Shown here: piece after piece, positions 9,410-22,800 of the stretch | How the letters are laid out: every line of letters begins with the position of its first letter | Position numbering within the stretch: position 1 is the first letter of the stretch | Assembly: GCF_005239225.2 (NCBI RefSeq) | Contig: NC_133292.1 | Span: 12,053,965 to 12,117,964, forward strand | DNA from: Populus alba | Lineage: Eukaryota; Streptophyta; Magnoliopsida; Malpighiales; Salicaceae | Direction: 5' to 3' | Length of the DNA: 64,000 nucleotides | Notes under the pieces: model-generated | The model's input: only the letters and a program-made list of their open reading frames with translations | Told to the model about the DNA's origin: nothing | Databases searched by the model: none | Position numbers and translations under genes: made by a program

Positions 9410-11209
9410 TTTTTGACATGCTTTCTTTGGTTTCAGTTATTCCTTTTCTCTTTGAAGCTTCAATGGATTTGCCTGCAGAGGGTCTTTCGGCTGTGGAAAC
9501 TGTAAAGGGCCTGTAGTGTATATGCTTTGGACGTGTAGAGAGTTGATCACCTCATGCCTAAGGCAAAGGGGAAGTTCTCAAGTAAGCTTTAGAATTTGAG
9601 GCTAAAGACTCTGACATGTCCAACATCAGATGATGAGAATAATAGTGAACAGAACTTGAGTCATAGTTTATGCTCTTCGTTCCCCAAAACCCACTACAAG
9701 AATAAGGAAAAATAACAAAAATCAATTCGGAAATTCATAGATTGAACTCAATTTCAATTTCTTTTTAGGACAGGCTCTAGTTGTGATCAAGCAAACGAAC
9801 ACTTCCTTTTGTCTGGAAATGATCAGTTAAGAAATTGAATGAACTAATTATTCAATAATGATATCGGAGCTAATATTTAGGATTCCTCTATTTACTAAAC
9901 ACTCTCATAGCTTACAATGCTGGGTATGCTTGTATGAAGTCTGGCATGTTAAAAAGTTGACTCGGTAAACTAAGCTAACCTCATCAAACTTGAAACGGGG
10001 TTAACTTAAGATTTTTTTTCTAATTTTTATTCAAATGATATTATTTTATTTGTTTTTAAATTATCCAAAATAATGTTGTTTCATTTTTAAAGTTTCAAAA
10101 TGACATGATTTTAGATTTAATCTAGCAAACTTCTGACTTAAGTCTTAAACCGGGTGTGATATCCATGCCTAAACCAGCTAATTTTCTTTTTTCATGTTAA
10201 CCCATTGCATCAGTTCCTCCTCTTTTCACTTTTTGCAGCGGCCACAACATTATTGGAGACCCTTTATTCCCAACACCCCAATGGTTAATATAATTTTATA
10301 GTTCTTACAGTAGTTTTAAAATCGTTCCAAACACTCTGATATGGGTATCCAAATTAGCATCTTTAATATTAATCTAATTCATGATTTACAACATTATCGT
10401 GTTTGCTTCTAATGTTCCAACAACCCGGTGATTGTTCTAAGCATCCTCATCATTGTCCTAGTTCATGATCTGGGAAAGTTTCAGAGAGAGCTTCCTTGTT
10501 CCATGAATTGTAATGTTGTACCTTCAGAATTCTTTCATTTCCTGAACTTAGAGAAATGCTGATAGCACTAGCTGCCCCTTCGGTCTTGATTTGAAACAGC
10601 GTTAATGGTGTTGCCCTTAGTCTAAACATGCTCCTTATGTATATATATAAATAGTAGAGTGACATTGAACTTATGGATGGTCAAAGTTTCTGACCTGTGA
10701 GGCCTTTCGAGGGACTAAACTACAAGGCCATTTGGCCAAAGCAGACAGCACCTCACAAAGATTGGGTTAAGACCATCACATTCAGTGATCATGAGATGAG
10801 ATCCAAGTAGAGATCTTGAGTTATCTCCTCGATCGACGAGGATTTAAGGGATTGAACGAGGTGAGCCCGTCATGATCCCATATCAGATGTGTACTAGACT
10901 GATCTTAAGCTTATATGGTGTCAAAGTTACAAACCTATCCTGTCCCTTTTGTGGGACAAAACCATGCATTAGGCCAATACCTCGCATGGACTGGGCTAAG
11001 ATACCGTCGATATACTCCTGGCTGTTTGAAATACCCTCAACATTTGTTGAAATACATGCACCATTGATATTTTTTTGAAGTTTGGTTAACGCATATGTGT
11101 ATATATATATATATGAATGAAAGGAACTTTGTTACAACTGTTGAATTATTTAAAAAGCAAACATGGTTGCAGTTGTTGTAGATTCATATACAGATGTGCA
11201 TCAAACGAC
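9410..11209. other. Spacer between HSP20 genes C and D with repeat remnants
   Basis: 9950-10170 is a degraded member of a dispersed AT-rich family (ttgactcggtaaactaagc). 10450-10665 on the minus strand holds an open frame of 71 residues (core TPLTLFQIKTEGAASAISIS) that looks coding in composition but which I cannot place. 10675-10775 and 10915-11010 are diverged direct copies of one another (tcaaagtt...cct...gggac..aa...aggccaat...tgggctaaga), possibly LTR remnants. A short TA run lies near 11100-11115. Confidence 0.4.
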
Positions 11210-12387
11210 TTAATTCTCAGATTTCTTGAAGGACCAGCTGATGGCTTTCCTGGCATACATCCCAAGTACCACAACAGATAAAATAAACAGAACCAGGTTC
11301 AACAATTTTCTTGGCTTCGTCATGTCCACGACCAAACCACTAAAATCCTTGCTGTAACTTTCCATGTTTAGTTTCTGAGCTCCACTCACGAGTCCTTTTG
11401 CTGCTTTATCTTTATCCATCTTTGTAGGTTGCAGTGCCTTTTCCTGTGGTGGCTTCCCATCCAGCGTTGATGATTCCACCGGCGGTTGCTCGTTTTCCTG
11501 TAGCTCAGCATCATCTTGAACAATTAGTTTAGGATGCTTGACATAAAGGATTCCCTTATCATAGCTTGCTGAGATCTCCTTCTGGTTATGATTTGATGAA
11601 AGAGGAATCTTCTCGAGGAAACAGCTCCATCTATTGTCACTGAGTTGGCGTTCTCCACTTATCCTTAGAACACGCGATGAGCTTACTTGAACTTTTATCT
11701 GTTCTTTCTTGAAGCCTGTAGGAAAATCAAAACATGACAAGTAAAATGTTAGATTTGCCTTTCTCTGGAATTCTGTGTAAGAATTGCGCCGGATCGAGAG
11801 AGAAAAAAATCCCACAATGAAATTCATAAATTCATTCAAAAGCTCAAGTATGGGATGAGATATCAAAAATAATTTTATATTATTTCCTAAAATTATTTAA
11901 ATTTAAAACTTTCATAGGTCGGCTGTAGCATTATGTTTGATTTTATTTATTTGATTAGATAATTAGGTATTTAAATTCTTAACTGTTTTGATCATTAAAA
12001 TTTTGATATTGTTTTAAATAATCATCTAGACTTATATACAGTATTGAATGGTTGAATGAGATTCTAAAAATAATTTTATATCATTATTGCAGTCAATACT
12101 ACTAGCTATGCTCAACATTTCCAGGCTATTTCAAGGTTAAAAAGACAAAACTTCACAATTTTGTTCTTAATTAATTATTCTTGAAAAAGAAAAGGAAAAA
12201 AAGAAAAGAAAACTAAACTAAACTGGAGAAAAACTAAAATAAAAATAAAAATTAAGAAGCCTAGACCTGGCAGGAAGACTCGCAGAGTGTCAACTCCAAG
12301 CTCTCGATCCCATTCCATTTTTGGTTCAAACTCTTGTAATACACGTCCTGCAGCAACTGCACCAGTACCCCTTGGCTTTGATTCCAT
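11210..12387 (-). CDS. RTM2-like HSP20 protein D with membrane anchor
   Basis: Exon 1 is 12387-12267 (start 12387-12385, phase 1, ccag|gtctag) and exon 2 is 11715-11210 (acceptor ctacag), giving 208 residues. The N-terminus reads MESKPRGTGAVAAGRVLQEF. The alpha-crystallin domain reads MEWDRELGVDTLRVFLPG, then FKKEQIKVQVSSSRVLRIS and SASYDKGILYVKHPK. A linker of about 65 residues, shorter than in C, leads to the anchor LLNLVLFILSVVVLGMYARK. Exon 1 differs more from genes A to C than they differ among themselves, so D is the outgroup member and the promoter-proximal end of the array. Membrane-anchored, RTM2-type; function inferred from the family only. Confidence 0.85.
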
Positions 12388-12474
12388 TTTTTAGCCTTTG
12401 TTTGTTTTCAGATCTTGTTCTGATATCTCCGATGAGCTGAGAAGAGCTGTGGATTCTTGGTTTTTATGCAAGAG

Positions 12475-12504
12475 AATTTATATAAATAAATTTGATTTCT
12501 AGAA
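12475..12504 (-). promoter_or_regulatory. Putative TATA box and heat-shock element of HSP20 gene D
   Basis: A TATATAAA-type box (plus-strand tttatataaa, 12477-12486) lies about 95 bases upstream of the ATG, and a TTC-TA-GAA two-unit heat-shock element is at 12497-12504. The elements are as in B and C, but spacing is about 20 bases. Confidence 0.4.
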
Positions 12505-12838
12505 GCCTTGTGTGCTCTGTTTATTTGTTGCTTTGGACAATGCTATTCTTTGTGTAATTGGTATGCCATTGTTTTAGATTTATTCCTTTCAAATTGTTTC
12601 CATGGCTTTCAAGTAATGCTTTGTTTGGCAATATAGAGTTGCCAACTCCATGCGGAGGCAAATCGCAAAAGGGAAACTTTTTCTAAGGTTAATTAGCTAA
12701 AAGAAAAGAGAGAAGATTGTGCCCAATTAGTTGCAAAGAAAACTTGATTTATAGGAAAAAAAAGAATTTTTTTTAAGATATTAGTTGTATGGAAATAATC
12801 ATATAATCTCCCAAAAAAAAAAGAGAGATTTTTTTATA

Positions 12839-12873
<35 letters not shown>

Positions 12874-13829
12874 CATACTTATTATTAAAATGAAACATAA
12901 AATCAAATCAAAGTAACAGACTTGTCAATTTAACTAAATAACTTTTTTTTATAAGAGTTCTTTTTATTAAATAGAAAGAATTTGATTTACATTCCATAAA
13001 ATCTGCTACTATTAACTATAATCTTAGCGTAATTATAAAAAGCTAATTATACTATGATTACACAAATATTTATAATTATTTTCTTGATATAGATAACAAA
13101 TACATATGAAAACTAATAATTCTATTAAAAAAAAGTATTAATTTGCCAACTAAAAACTAATGGAGCTGACGAGTTATTGATTTGGAATTACATGCATATC
13201 TCATCCATCCTCATTATTTATGTTTTTCCTATTTAAAAACAGTAATTAAATGTTATGTTTTTTAACTATTTGGTTAGTTGGTTGCTTATCTCTATTTTTT
13301 TTTTAAAAATTTAATTATGGTTTTCCCCACTTCATTAAACCAATTTTTACATACTAATATTGATTAAATCCTAAATCTTCTAAGAGATTGAATCCGAGAC
13401 CTTCAAAATTAATCTTAAATCTTAACCAGTGGCGTTTTCACTTAGCTCTAAAAAAAAAAAAAATTCTTTTTTTTCACTCAAATTGTATGATGGGCTGGAC
13501 AGGTAGTCCATCCCGATGGTCATGGACTTATCAACCGGATTCTCACTCATCAAAATAATAAAAAACCTAGCCCAACCCATCTCGTAATTTTTTAGCCTTT
13601 TTAAAAGAAAAACCAAAATAGAGGGGAAAATAAATTCAGAGACAGGAAAGGAAACAAATTTCCTTTCGATTTATATCTCGGCGGTCTGCAATTTCAAAAA
13701 AAAAAAAAAAACAAAAAGAAAAAAAAGAAAAGAAAACTGAGCTGCCGTTGCCACTGCCACCGTCACCGCCAGCAGCAGCAGCAGTGGAGAGGCTGAGAGA
13801 GAGTGTGGGTGAGATCGAGAGGAGTTAAA
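12505..13829. other. Intergenic, AT-rich, with (AT)n microsatellite
   Basis: No gene. A perfect (AT)n run is at 12841-12870, poly-A tracts at 13449-13462 and 13696-13735, and a CAG/GCC-rich stretch (agcagcagcagcag) at 13770-13785 in the probable 5' UTR of the next gene. Confidence 0.7.
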
Positions 13830-16800
13830 ATGGCAGTCGACACGAATTTCTCTTCATTTTTCGACAAATTAAAACTACTAGAAGAAGATCCACTGATACT
13901 CCCTCCCAAAACCTGGGAATCAATCCCTTCCCAAAATGCCCCTGCTTCTTCTTCCTATTTCCCCCCCAACCACCGCAACCACTCCTCCACCACTCTCCCT
14001 CTCCTTCCCTCTCCGTAAGTATCAATTTATTTTTCCTGATATTTCTATGCAAATAATTAATAATCTGATTTTTTCTTTTATTTTCGTAGGAGGAAAGTTT
14101 GGTGAGGCTAGCATTGAACGCACTGCAGGGTTCAGAATCGGCTCTTATCAGTATCGAAAAGCTCTCTGCTGTGTTCATATCCGAGCCGGCCGATCGGACT
14201 TACCATACAATTCCCAATCTATGGAACCGGTCTACCAGCACACACGCATTGGGGAGGTTTCTGACCTCCATTGCTCGTTCCGGTTTCGTAATTTTTCTTC
14301 TCCGTAAATTTGTAGATTATTTTAACAATTTTAATTTCGAAGCATATTTGGACGCGGCCTCTTCTTATAGTTTAGTTAATCAAGCGTTTAGTGTTGCGGT
14401 GGGGAAGGTTTTAGAAGGGTATATGAGTGCGCTTGGTACATTAAATGCTTCGATAGATTTGAGGCGCTCCTCGAAGAGTAATGGTGTTGATCTTAAGAAT
14501 TGTAGAGTGTCGTGCTTTACGAGTGTGGTGCATTCTGAAGTTACATTGTTGGAGGTGTTTTTGCATACAAAGGAATTGAGGACTCAGGTTGAAGTGCTTG
14601 GGAATGTGTGTAATGTTCAAAGTGTAGCTCTTTGTTTCTTGGAGTCTTCGGTTGAAGAGTTGACTGCGAAAGCAAGCTTGGATTTCTGTAATTTCTATAG
14701 AGGAGGGGATCTTCTTACTTATTTGTATAGGCAACTACAGGTCAGGTTAATTAAAGTTTTTTAGTTTTAGCATAATGGTATCATTTGCAAGTGATTGTTT
14801 GTTCTGCAATGTAAGTTATTAACTCTTTTGCTTGTGTTGCAAAATCTGATAAATGTTTAAACTCTCAATGATTTTCGTAAAAATATGACGTAATTGTGAA
14901 CTATGGTAAATCCATTGCTCAAATGCTACCATTGTTGTGTCATCTTTTTGAATGGAGGTGTTTTGGTGGTTACCTTACTTTTTGCTGCTGAACCTTTGAG
15001 GTTTTATTTTGTTGAAAATTCTTCCAGATTGCTTCCGGGTTTTGGATATTTATTTTTGTTTCTTAAATTGTGAAAGCATATTTTCACATTTCTTGTGGTT
15101 TTGCTAAAACAATAGTTCTTACCAATACTTTTTTTTAGGTTGCTGATCCTGCTCACCGTGCTCTGCTCAAGTTCCTGTTTATTCGCTCATGTCAACCATA
15201 TATTGGATTTATAAGATCATGGATATATGAGGCAGAGATTAGTGATCCGTACAAGGAATTTATGGTAGAATATGCTGATAATCTATCTCCTCATCCACAT
15301 TACAAAGGTGGCATCCCTATCGACTTTGTGTTGGCAAGTATTCAGGTAACGTCTTTCATCCAAAAAAAAACAAAGAAGTACTAGGAAAATGCAGTTTATA
15401 TTAACATTCCTACATTGAATTTGAAGACTCTATTGAGGTGCTGTAAAAGTAATCTTATCTGATATATTGTGGAATCTGACTAGAAATCCAATGGATCTTG
15501 AGACATTAAAACAGAGTTGGCTCTGATAAAAAAAAATACATATATTTATCAAAATCTAAAGATTTCAATCCAATGACAAATTTGGGACTAGATAGCTGGG
15601 AAATTATTTAAAGAAATATTTTGTGTTGTTGATTCTCATAATGTGAATTTTCTCATTGATCAAGAAAGTCATTTGGGGTACTCAATCGAATTCAGGTTGA
15701 AACTAGGTTCAGGCCCAAGCTTTTGATATGTGTTATACTCTGAATATTTTGTGTTAAAGTAGATTCTCATAATGTGGTTGGGTACTGTTTATTTCATGAG
15801 CAGGACAGGGTTGCTGTTCCTTGTTTTCTGAAGGACTTTTTTATTCCAATTGTCAGAGCTGGTCAGCAGCTTCAAGTGCTAAAGAAATTGCTTGAATTAT
15901 GTAATTATGTTGGCCCTGAAGAGTATACTTGTGAGGATTTGCTTCCCAGTTGGAGGGGATATTTAAGCAATCATTTGTTTTCTGCATCTCCATTGACTTT
16001 CAGTAAAGGATATCTAGAAGCCATGGTAATTGCAAGGAACAATTATTATGAAAACATGCTAGAGAAGATAAAAAATCTGTCGTCGAAGTTGGAATTTAGG
16101 CATCGGCAGGTAATAGTTTTGTGATCGGAACTCAATTTCCTTGATTTGTTTTTATTGCATTCTGCTATCATTGATGGTAGAAGATTGAAATTCACTATCT
16201 CAATACCCTTTCTCTTGCCTTTATGTGTTGCTGTTTGCTATATAGTGAAAATGCCAGTTTGCTTGGCATTTGGGATGGGCTATTGTTATGACTTCAATTA
16301 ATGGTGAAGAAAGTAAAAATAAAATCAATATTGTTTCTTGTAACTGGTAGAACCATGATCCATAATGTCTAGCCCCCTCTTGGTTCCATTCCTTACATAA
16401 AATAAATATATTCACTGGTAGTTATATGCTTTACAGTTTGATAGTTTTCCAGAGGGGAAGATTCTGTCATGTTCTGTAGGTGATTGTCATGCCTATATGC
16501 TTTTATGGAGGCTCTTTTTGCTGCCTTGGTTTTATGATAATCATTCAATAGGTGATTTATAAATTTCCATTTTTCAGGTAGTTCCACATGGCACTATATC
16601 TATTGCCTTTGACAATGGTGAAGGGAGTTCAAAGAATGCAGTTTCACATATGTTTTTTGACAGGTTGATTGTCCATCAACATCTGTTAAATATGCGCAGT
16701 GTGTATATTTGTCTGTTGTTCACTTGAAATTCACTTAACCATGTCATCTTGAGAGTGCTTGGAGTGTCACGAGAGAGGGGTGATACCCTGTAACTTGTAT

Positions 16801-19800
16801 TGCATTTATTTCATCATTTATCATTCTTGCTTTTATCAGTCATTTTTCTTTTCTATTTTTTTGTTATGTCCACTGATTTTTTGTGTTTCTGTGCTCCTAG
16901 GGCTGTTGATAACACCAATTTTGATGACTCTAGCACAAGTGATGAGTTCTATGTGTTGGGTACATCTGATTCATCTGAATGTTCATCTTTAAGTGGGTCT
17001 GAAGAGCAAGCTGAGGCTGAGCAGCTAATTGAGCAGGGTAATGGTTTGGTTGGATATGAACAGAGATGCTCATCTTCCTTGAGGTTTTCCATGAGTAGCC
17101 CAACTGATACTGCATTGCGAAAGCCTACTCAAAGTGAAATTTCACGTGACATCGAAACTGACTCAAGTAAAAATAGTGAAGAAAACAATTTTGTTGGCCA
17201 TTTCATGGGTGTTTATGATAAGAAAAGAACTTCGAGTCATGAATTTCCACCCCCTGATTCAGAGGAGTCAAAGTCATCTTGCATGTTTGATAATATAGAT
17301 AGTGTAATTGGTAAGTGCTGGCAGCTTGGCCTTCCAAAAAATTCTGTTTACAATGACAAATGGCACAGCTTTTATCCACGGTCAGATTATTGTGACTCTG
17401 TCCAAGAAGCGAGTGAAACAAATATGGGAATTTTGAACGCAGATCTACCATATTTTACCCATATGACTTCTGCTAAAGATGTTTTAATAGAGAAAGCCTC
17501 AGGAGCTGATCAACTTAAAAACAGAAACTCTACTTCAAGTTTATTTGCATTACAGCCATGGAAGGTTAATTACCACCCTAATTTTCTAAGTAGAAACCCA
17601 ATGTTGAAAAAAAATGCCTGCTTTCACCTTGTAACCATGCCCAAAGAGAAATGCAGCACAGCATATGGACCGTCATTACCTTGCTTTGACTTTTCAACTG
17701 TTGAAGACCCTTGTAAGGCATCTGTAGAAAAGTTTGCTGCCAGTTTCCGACATGAATTTGGGTCTCAGGTTCCGCTGCATATTACTGCTCCAGCTACCAG
17801 TGGTAAGAGTCATGATAAGGGTAAACAAGGCTGTGATGGAGAAGCTGTCTTGTTTGATAATTCCAGAGCATGTGTTAGTGAATCGTCAGTACACTTGAAA
17901 GAACAAGATAAAGAAGCTGTTGTTTCAACAAATGGTTGTGGTGGGACTAGTTGGCAGAGCCTGCTTAAGAGTTTTAGTTACACTGAAAATGAAAGTGTTG
18001 GAGATCACAGGGAGAGTTTGTCATCCACGTTTGAGATTCCACTCGATTTTGTCATCGACAAATGCTTGCTGCAGGAAATCTTGCTCCAGTATCCTTTTAC
18101 AATTATTTCCCCTTTATTCAGTCGTTAGTATATATGAATGTGCTCTAAATGCAGTGCAAAGATTAATCTGATACTGTTTCAGTTTTTTACCTTTCCCCCC
18201 TCCTCTTATGAGCCCTATACTCTTTCTTCACATGGCTTCCCAACAGCATATTTGTTTGTTAAGGACCACCTGCCTTTTGCATTAGCCTCTCACTGTATTT
18301 TATCATTGTCTTTTGGTATTTTGTTTCTGCTGTGTATAGATTTCTAGGCATTTATTTATGAGGTTTGGTGTTTGTTTTTTCTTTGTGGTTTAAAGAGGCT
18401 GTAAGAATAGAGTTTTCCGAGGGACCCAATTATTGAATTATTTTTAACTTTTTGAGCTTATGAATTGGTGTCCTTTAGTTTTATAAATGGGAAAAATCAT
18501 AGACTCCTTTCCTTGGTGGTCATTGCCTGGTCCAATTGTAAAAAAAATGATCTTGCATCCTGAGAGCAGTCACTTCATGCAAAAAATGATAAAGGATAGG
18601 GCTTCTCAATTTCTCCCTCTTAGTAGGACTCATTTTGTGGGGTTCATATCTAGGTGAAAAGCTAACAGAACTCTTTACTTCCCTTGTCCGAGCATGTATT
18701 GGATGTTTGTCCAGGGGTTTGGAATCATGAGAGAAGCCTTTGAATAGTCTTTTTTGAGACCTGCAGTTAACTAATTCAAATCAGAAACCTGAGTAAGTTC
18801 TTGAGGGTTTCTTGTTGGAACTGATAATTGATTTCTCATAAGCAATCTTAATGAAATGGAATACAAAGGAAGTTCTCTGATGTTTGGAAGAATCAGTGCA
18901 TGCTTTAGAAAAGGTGTTGCTGATTTAGTCTTTCCTTCTCATCTTTCTTCTTTCTGTTTCTCAGCATTATATACCATGTATATCCTTTCTGATTTCATGC
19001 TTAACACGGTGCCTTTAGGAGAGAATTCAATTTTGAAAAACAAAATTTCCCTTGATGATGCTAGATATAAATATGTCAGCAGGCTTGCTATTAAGCTGCT
19101 TGAAAAGGGTTTTGATTTGCAAGGACATTTACAGGCTTTGCGGCGGTACTACTTCATGGAATCAGCAGACTGGGCAGATTTGTTCATCATGTCCCTTTGG
19201 CATCATGTATTTCTGTCTGCTAATCACTTTTAATGTGTTACTATTATGGTAATTTGATTCAAATACCAGAGCTTCTGATCTTTTCCTTCCTTTTTACATG
19301 AAACAACAGAAGTGGTGTGTTGCTGAGGCTGAGCAGAGGGTGTTAGAAATTCAACGGTTCCTTGAGTTGTCAGTTAAGAGGTCATCATGTGAACAAGACC
19401 CTAATAAGGATCGGCTGTTTGTCTACATGAAAGGGAATGAAACAATGCCCCTTTCAGCATTTACAATTGGTAATTGTTTTCATTGCAGTTTAAGTGCTAA
19501 GAGACTGACAAGTCATTTCAATTATGTATAGTTTTCATTTTTTTTCTTTCCGAAAAGAAAAAAACATGCACCTACTTTGCACCATACTTGTGTGCTCTGG
19601 AAGACATTGGTACCTTAGTCTTAGTGCACCTTGAGTCTTAAATAGAATGTTCTGAATATGATTTAGGCTTACTACTGTGAACTCTTTTTTTTATTATTTC
19701 AGATTGTGCTAATATTGACCTTGTCAATGATGGCAGGAGTGCATTCCTTCAATTTTTTGGGTTTGGGTTACCGAGTGGATTGGCCAATTAGCATTGTTTT

Positions 19801-22800
19801 GACTCCAAGTGGATTGAAAATATATGCTGAGATATTCAGTTTTCTGATACATGTGAAGCTTGCTGTTTTCTCTTTGACTGAAGTATGGCGCTCACTGAAG
19901 GTATTAATACCCAGATAATGTCTTAGTTTGTCTTGTAGACTAGCAGGGGGCTTCATTTTCCTTTGCATGGACTTGCTGGGGGTTTTGCATTGTTTTTGAA
20001 AGACAGGATGAATTAGTACTTTGTGATCATTCTTAGTTAGACTGTCAACCGCAACAATACCTGTGGGGTTTTTCCCTAGAGTCTCAGACTGATCATCTTG
20101 CATAAACTGCTCTTGATTATTATATTTCAAACAATACCCGTGTGTTGTTGCAGCTACTTTATGGATTGCTTAGAAATAATTTTTTTTATGATCCAATGAT
20201 AATTGAACTACCGTTGCACCATATTTATATTCTCTTTGTTACACTGTTCTCAGAGTTTCTGAGTTGCACAACTGCTTGTCTATATGGTCCTTTTATGTAG
20301 TTAATTCTATGTGTTTATGAAAGAATGGTGCATCTTTGAAACATCACTTAAAACTCAAGTCTTCTATCCTTTTTTGGATGGAAGTAAAATAAGTGTTTTA
20401 AATTAAATTTTCAGAGATCACAGAAGCATGCAAGTTTTGAGAAGGTTGATAAAATCATCCATATAAGAATCAGATAGTAAACCAGCTTCTTGGTGTTTGA
20501 TTTTGAATTATGGAAGCTAATGGAACTGAATTGGCATTGTTTGTAATTTTATAACATGTCACCTATGTTTTACAGGATATGATGCACATGGTGACCCGAA
20601 ATCATTCTACAACACAAGAACGCGGAATTCGCCATCTGAACATTTTGATAAAGATGAGGTTCTCAGAACTCTTTTCTTTCTTATGTAAATTTTATGACAT
20701 TTATTTCCTTCTGATGCCAGAAGGTGCTTTTACTTCGTTGATAATGATAATAATGGCATTGTCTTCAAGTATATATGCTTTTGTATTAATTGTTGATTAT
20801 TTAATGATGATGATGATGAGAACATGGAAAGTTTTTAGAGTACTTGGTTATGTGAAAGTTGCATGAAATGTCAAAATGCTGTATATTAGTCAAAACTTCT
20901 GCTGGTTTAGTGTGATTTTTTTAGGATTCTATTTTTAGATTTGAAGGTAGTTTTACATTAGGCCTGAAGTTTTATACAAACAAGTATATTTACTCCTCTG
21001 TTCCATGACAGGCACCACATCAATCATTTTATATCTGCATTGCAACAGTATGTGCAGTCACAGTTATCTTATGTGTCATGGTGCAAGTTTCTCCACTCCC
21101 TAGAGTATAAGGTTTGAAGCAACTTACTTTCACTTCTTTTTTTTTGCAGTCCATGATATATTTCTTTGGCTTCACTAGTATCTGTGCTGCTGATATATAT
21201 TATTCCCGCATACTTTACGTGGTGGTTGAATTTATGGTTTGCTGCTGAAAATGATTGTGGAAAACAATTTAATGTTATTTCCAATTTCTAATTTTCCATT
21301 GGATTTTGAGGCATTATACTTTGGTTTTAACTCTGCATTTCTCCTTTACTGTGATGTGGCATATCTGTAATATGAATTTAGGATAACCATCTAACTTATT
21401 CAATGTTGAAAAATTGAAATCAAAATAAGAAATCAGTTCTTCCTTGAAAGGGAGAAAGAAGAAAGGTTTTTGGAGGAGCTGGACGAGAAACATTCCAATT
21501 GTTGTGTCCTTAGATCATGGAGATGGAGGATATGCTTGAAGATCGAATGTGCTTGGAAAGAACTTAATGATTTTCAATAAGAAAGCTGTGGGGACTACAG
21601 ACAGTATTCACAACCTTGATTCAACGTGTTCTAATACTATGCAAATTTGTGACACTATTACTGCTGTTATGAGAGACCATGGAAAGATGAAATGCAGTTG
21701 ATGGAGATTTTTAATGATAGAAGGAAATGAACCTATCCATATGTTCTCTACTTTCTCATTTGACCAGTCTTGAACTTTGTTGTTTTCTAGGTCAAAGACA
21801 TGATGGATCTGGAGTCAGTGCACATGGCATATTTAACTGATTCACTACACATGTAAGTTGAGGCCTTTTTCTTGTTTGAAATTATTGGTACTTTGTGAAT
21901 ATGTGGAAAAAGAGTTTTTCAAATCACAAGTTTTTGTTTCTTGTACAGTTGTTTCAATACACAATGGAATTTGATGGTGAGGGAGGGGGGGGGGGTGTGG
22001 GAATTTGAAGTCTCAGTCATTTAATCATTTAGCCTAATCGTGCGCGCACTATGAATGAGAGATGGTTATATTCCTTTCATAAAGCACTTGCCTAAATTTC
22101 TTGTCAGATTTTAAGATACATGTATATCTGAATCCAGAGGGGCATACTACACTAGTTGTGTCATTTTCATCAAAATCATATTCAACACCACATTTTTGTT
22201 TTACAATGTCTTAGTGACAGTTTCCTGCGATAATTTTTTTTTTAAAAAAACTCTGCACCTTTTCTTTAAAATGCAATTAACTATTTGCTAGGTTGGTGTT
22301 GGACTGGGAAATGTGTCAAATTTTATACCTGATTAACTTTTGGTTGATAATGTTATTATCCATGCCCCTGCATACCTTCTGTGCCATTAGATTCTGACAT
22401 CTATCAAAAAAAGTAGAGATTATCAGTTAACAGTGAGCTTGATCTTCGCAGATGTTTTCTCTCTAATGAAACACGGTCTGTTGCCATCATTATTGAAAGC
22501 ATTTTGCAATGTGCCTTTGAGTTTCGGTCTTGTTTTACTGGTGGCATGTGGGATATGGGACTGGATCAAGGAGACTTGTTGGGTAAACTTTCTAGAATCA
22601 ATATATCCCAGGTAATTCTTGCATTGTATCTCCAATGTGTTGCCTTTACAACTAAAAGCTGCATTTGCATGCATAGGTATTGACATGATTAAACTTGTGT
22701 TGACATGGATATATTTCTTAAGAGTCAGGTCTGACAGCATACCAAATATCAAATATTGAGACAACTTGTGTGTTTTATTGACTAAATGTGCATATGTCAC

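Noticed and set aside
5536..12387. HSP20 array read as an operon
   Set aside because: Each copy has its own intron, 3' flank and (for B-D) its own TATA-like box; plant tandem genes are transcribed separately.
13825..14178. Minus-strand frame of 117 residues at the GCP6 start
   Set aside because: Antisense to exons 1-2 of GCP6 and crossing its intron; low complexity.
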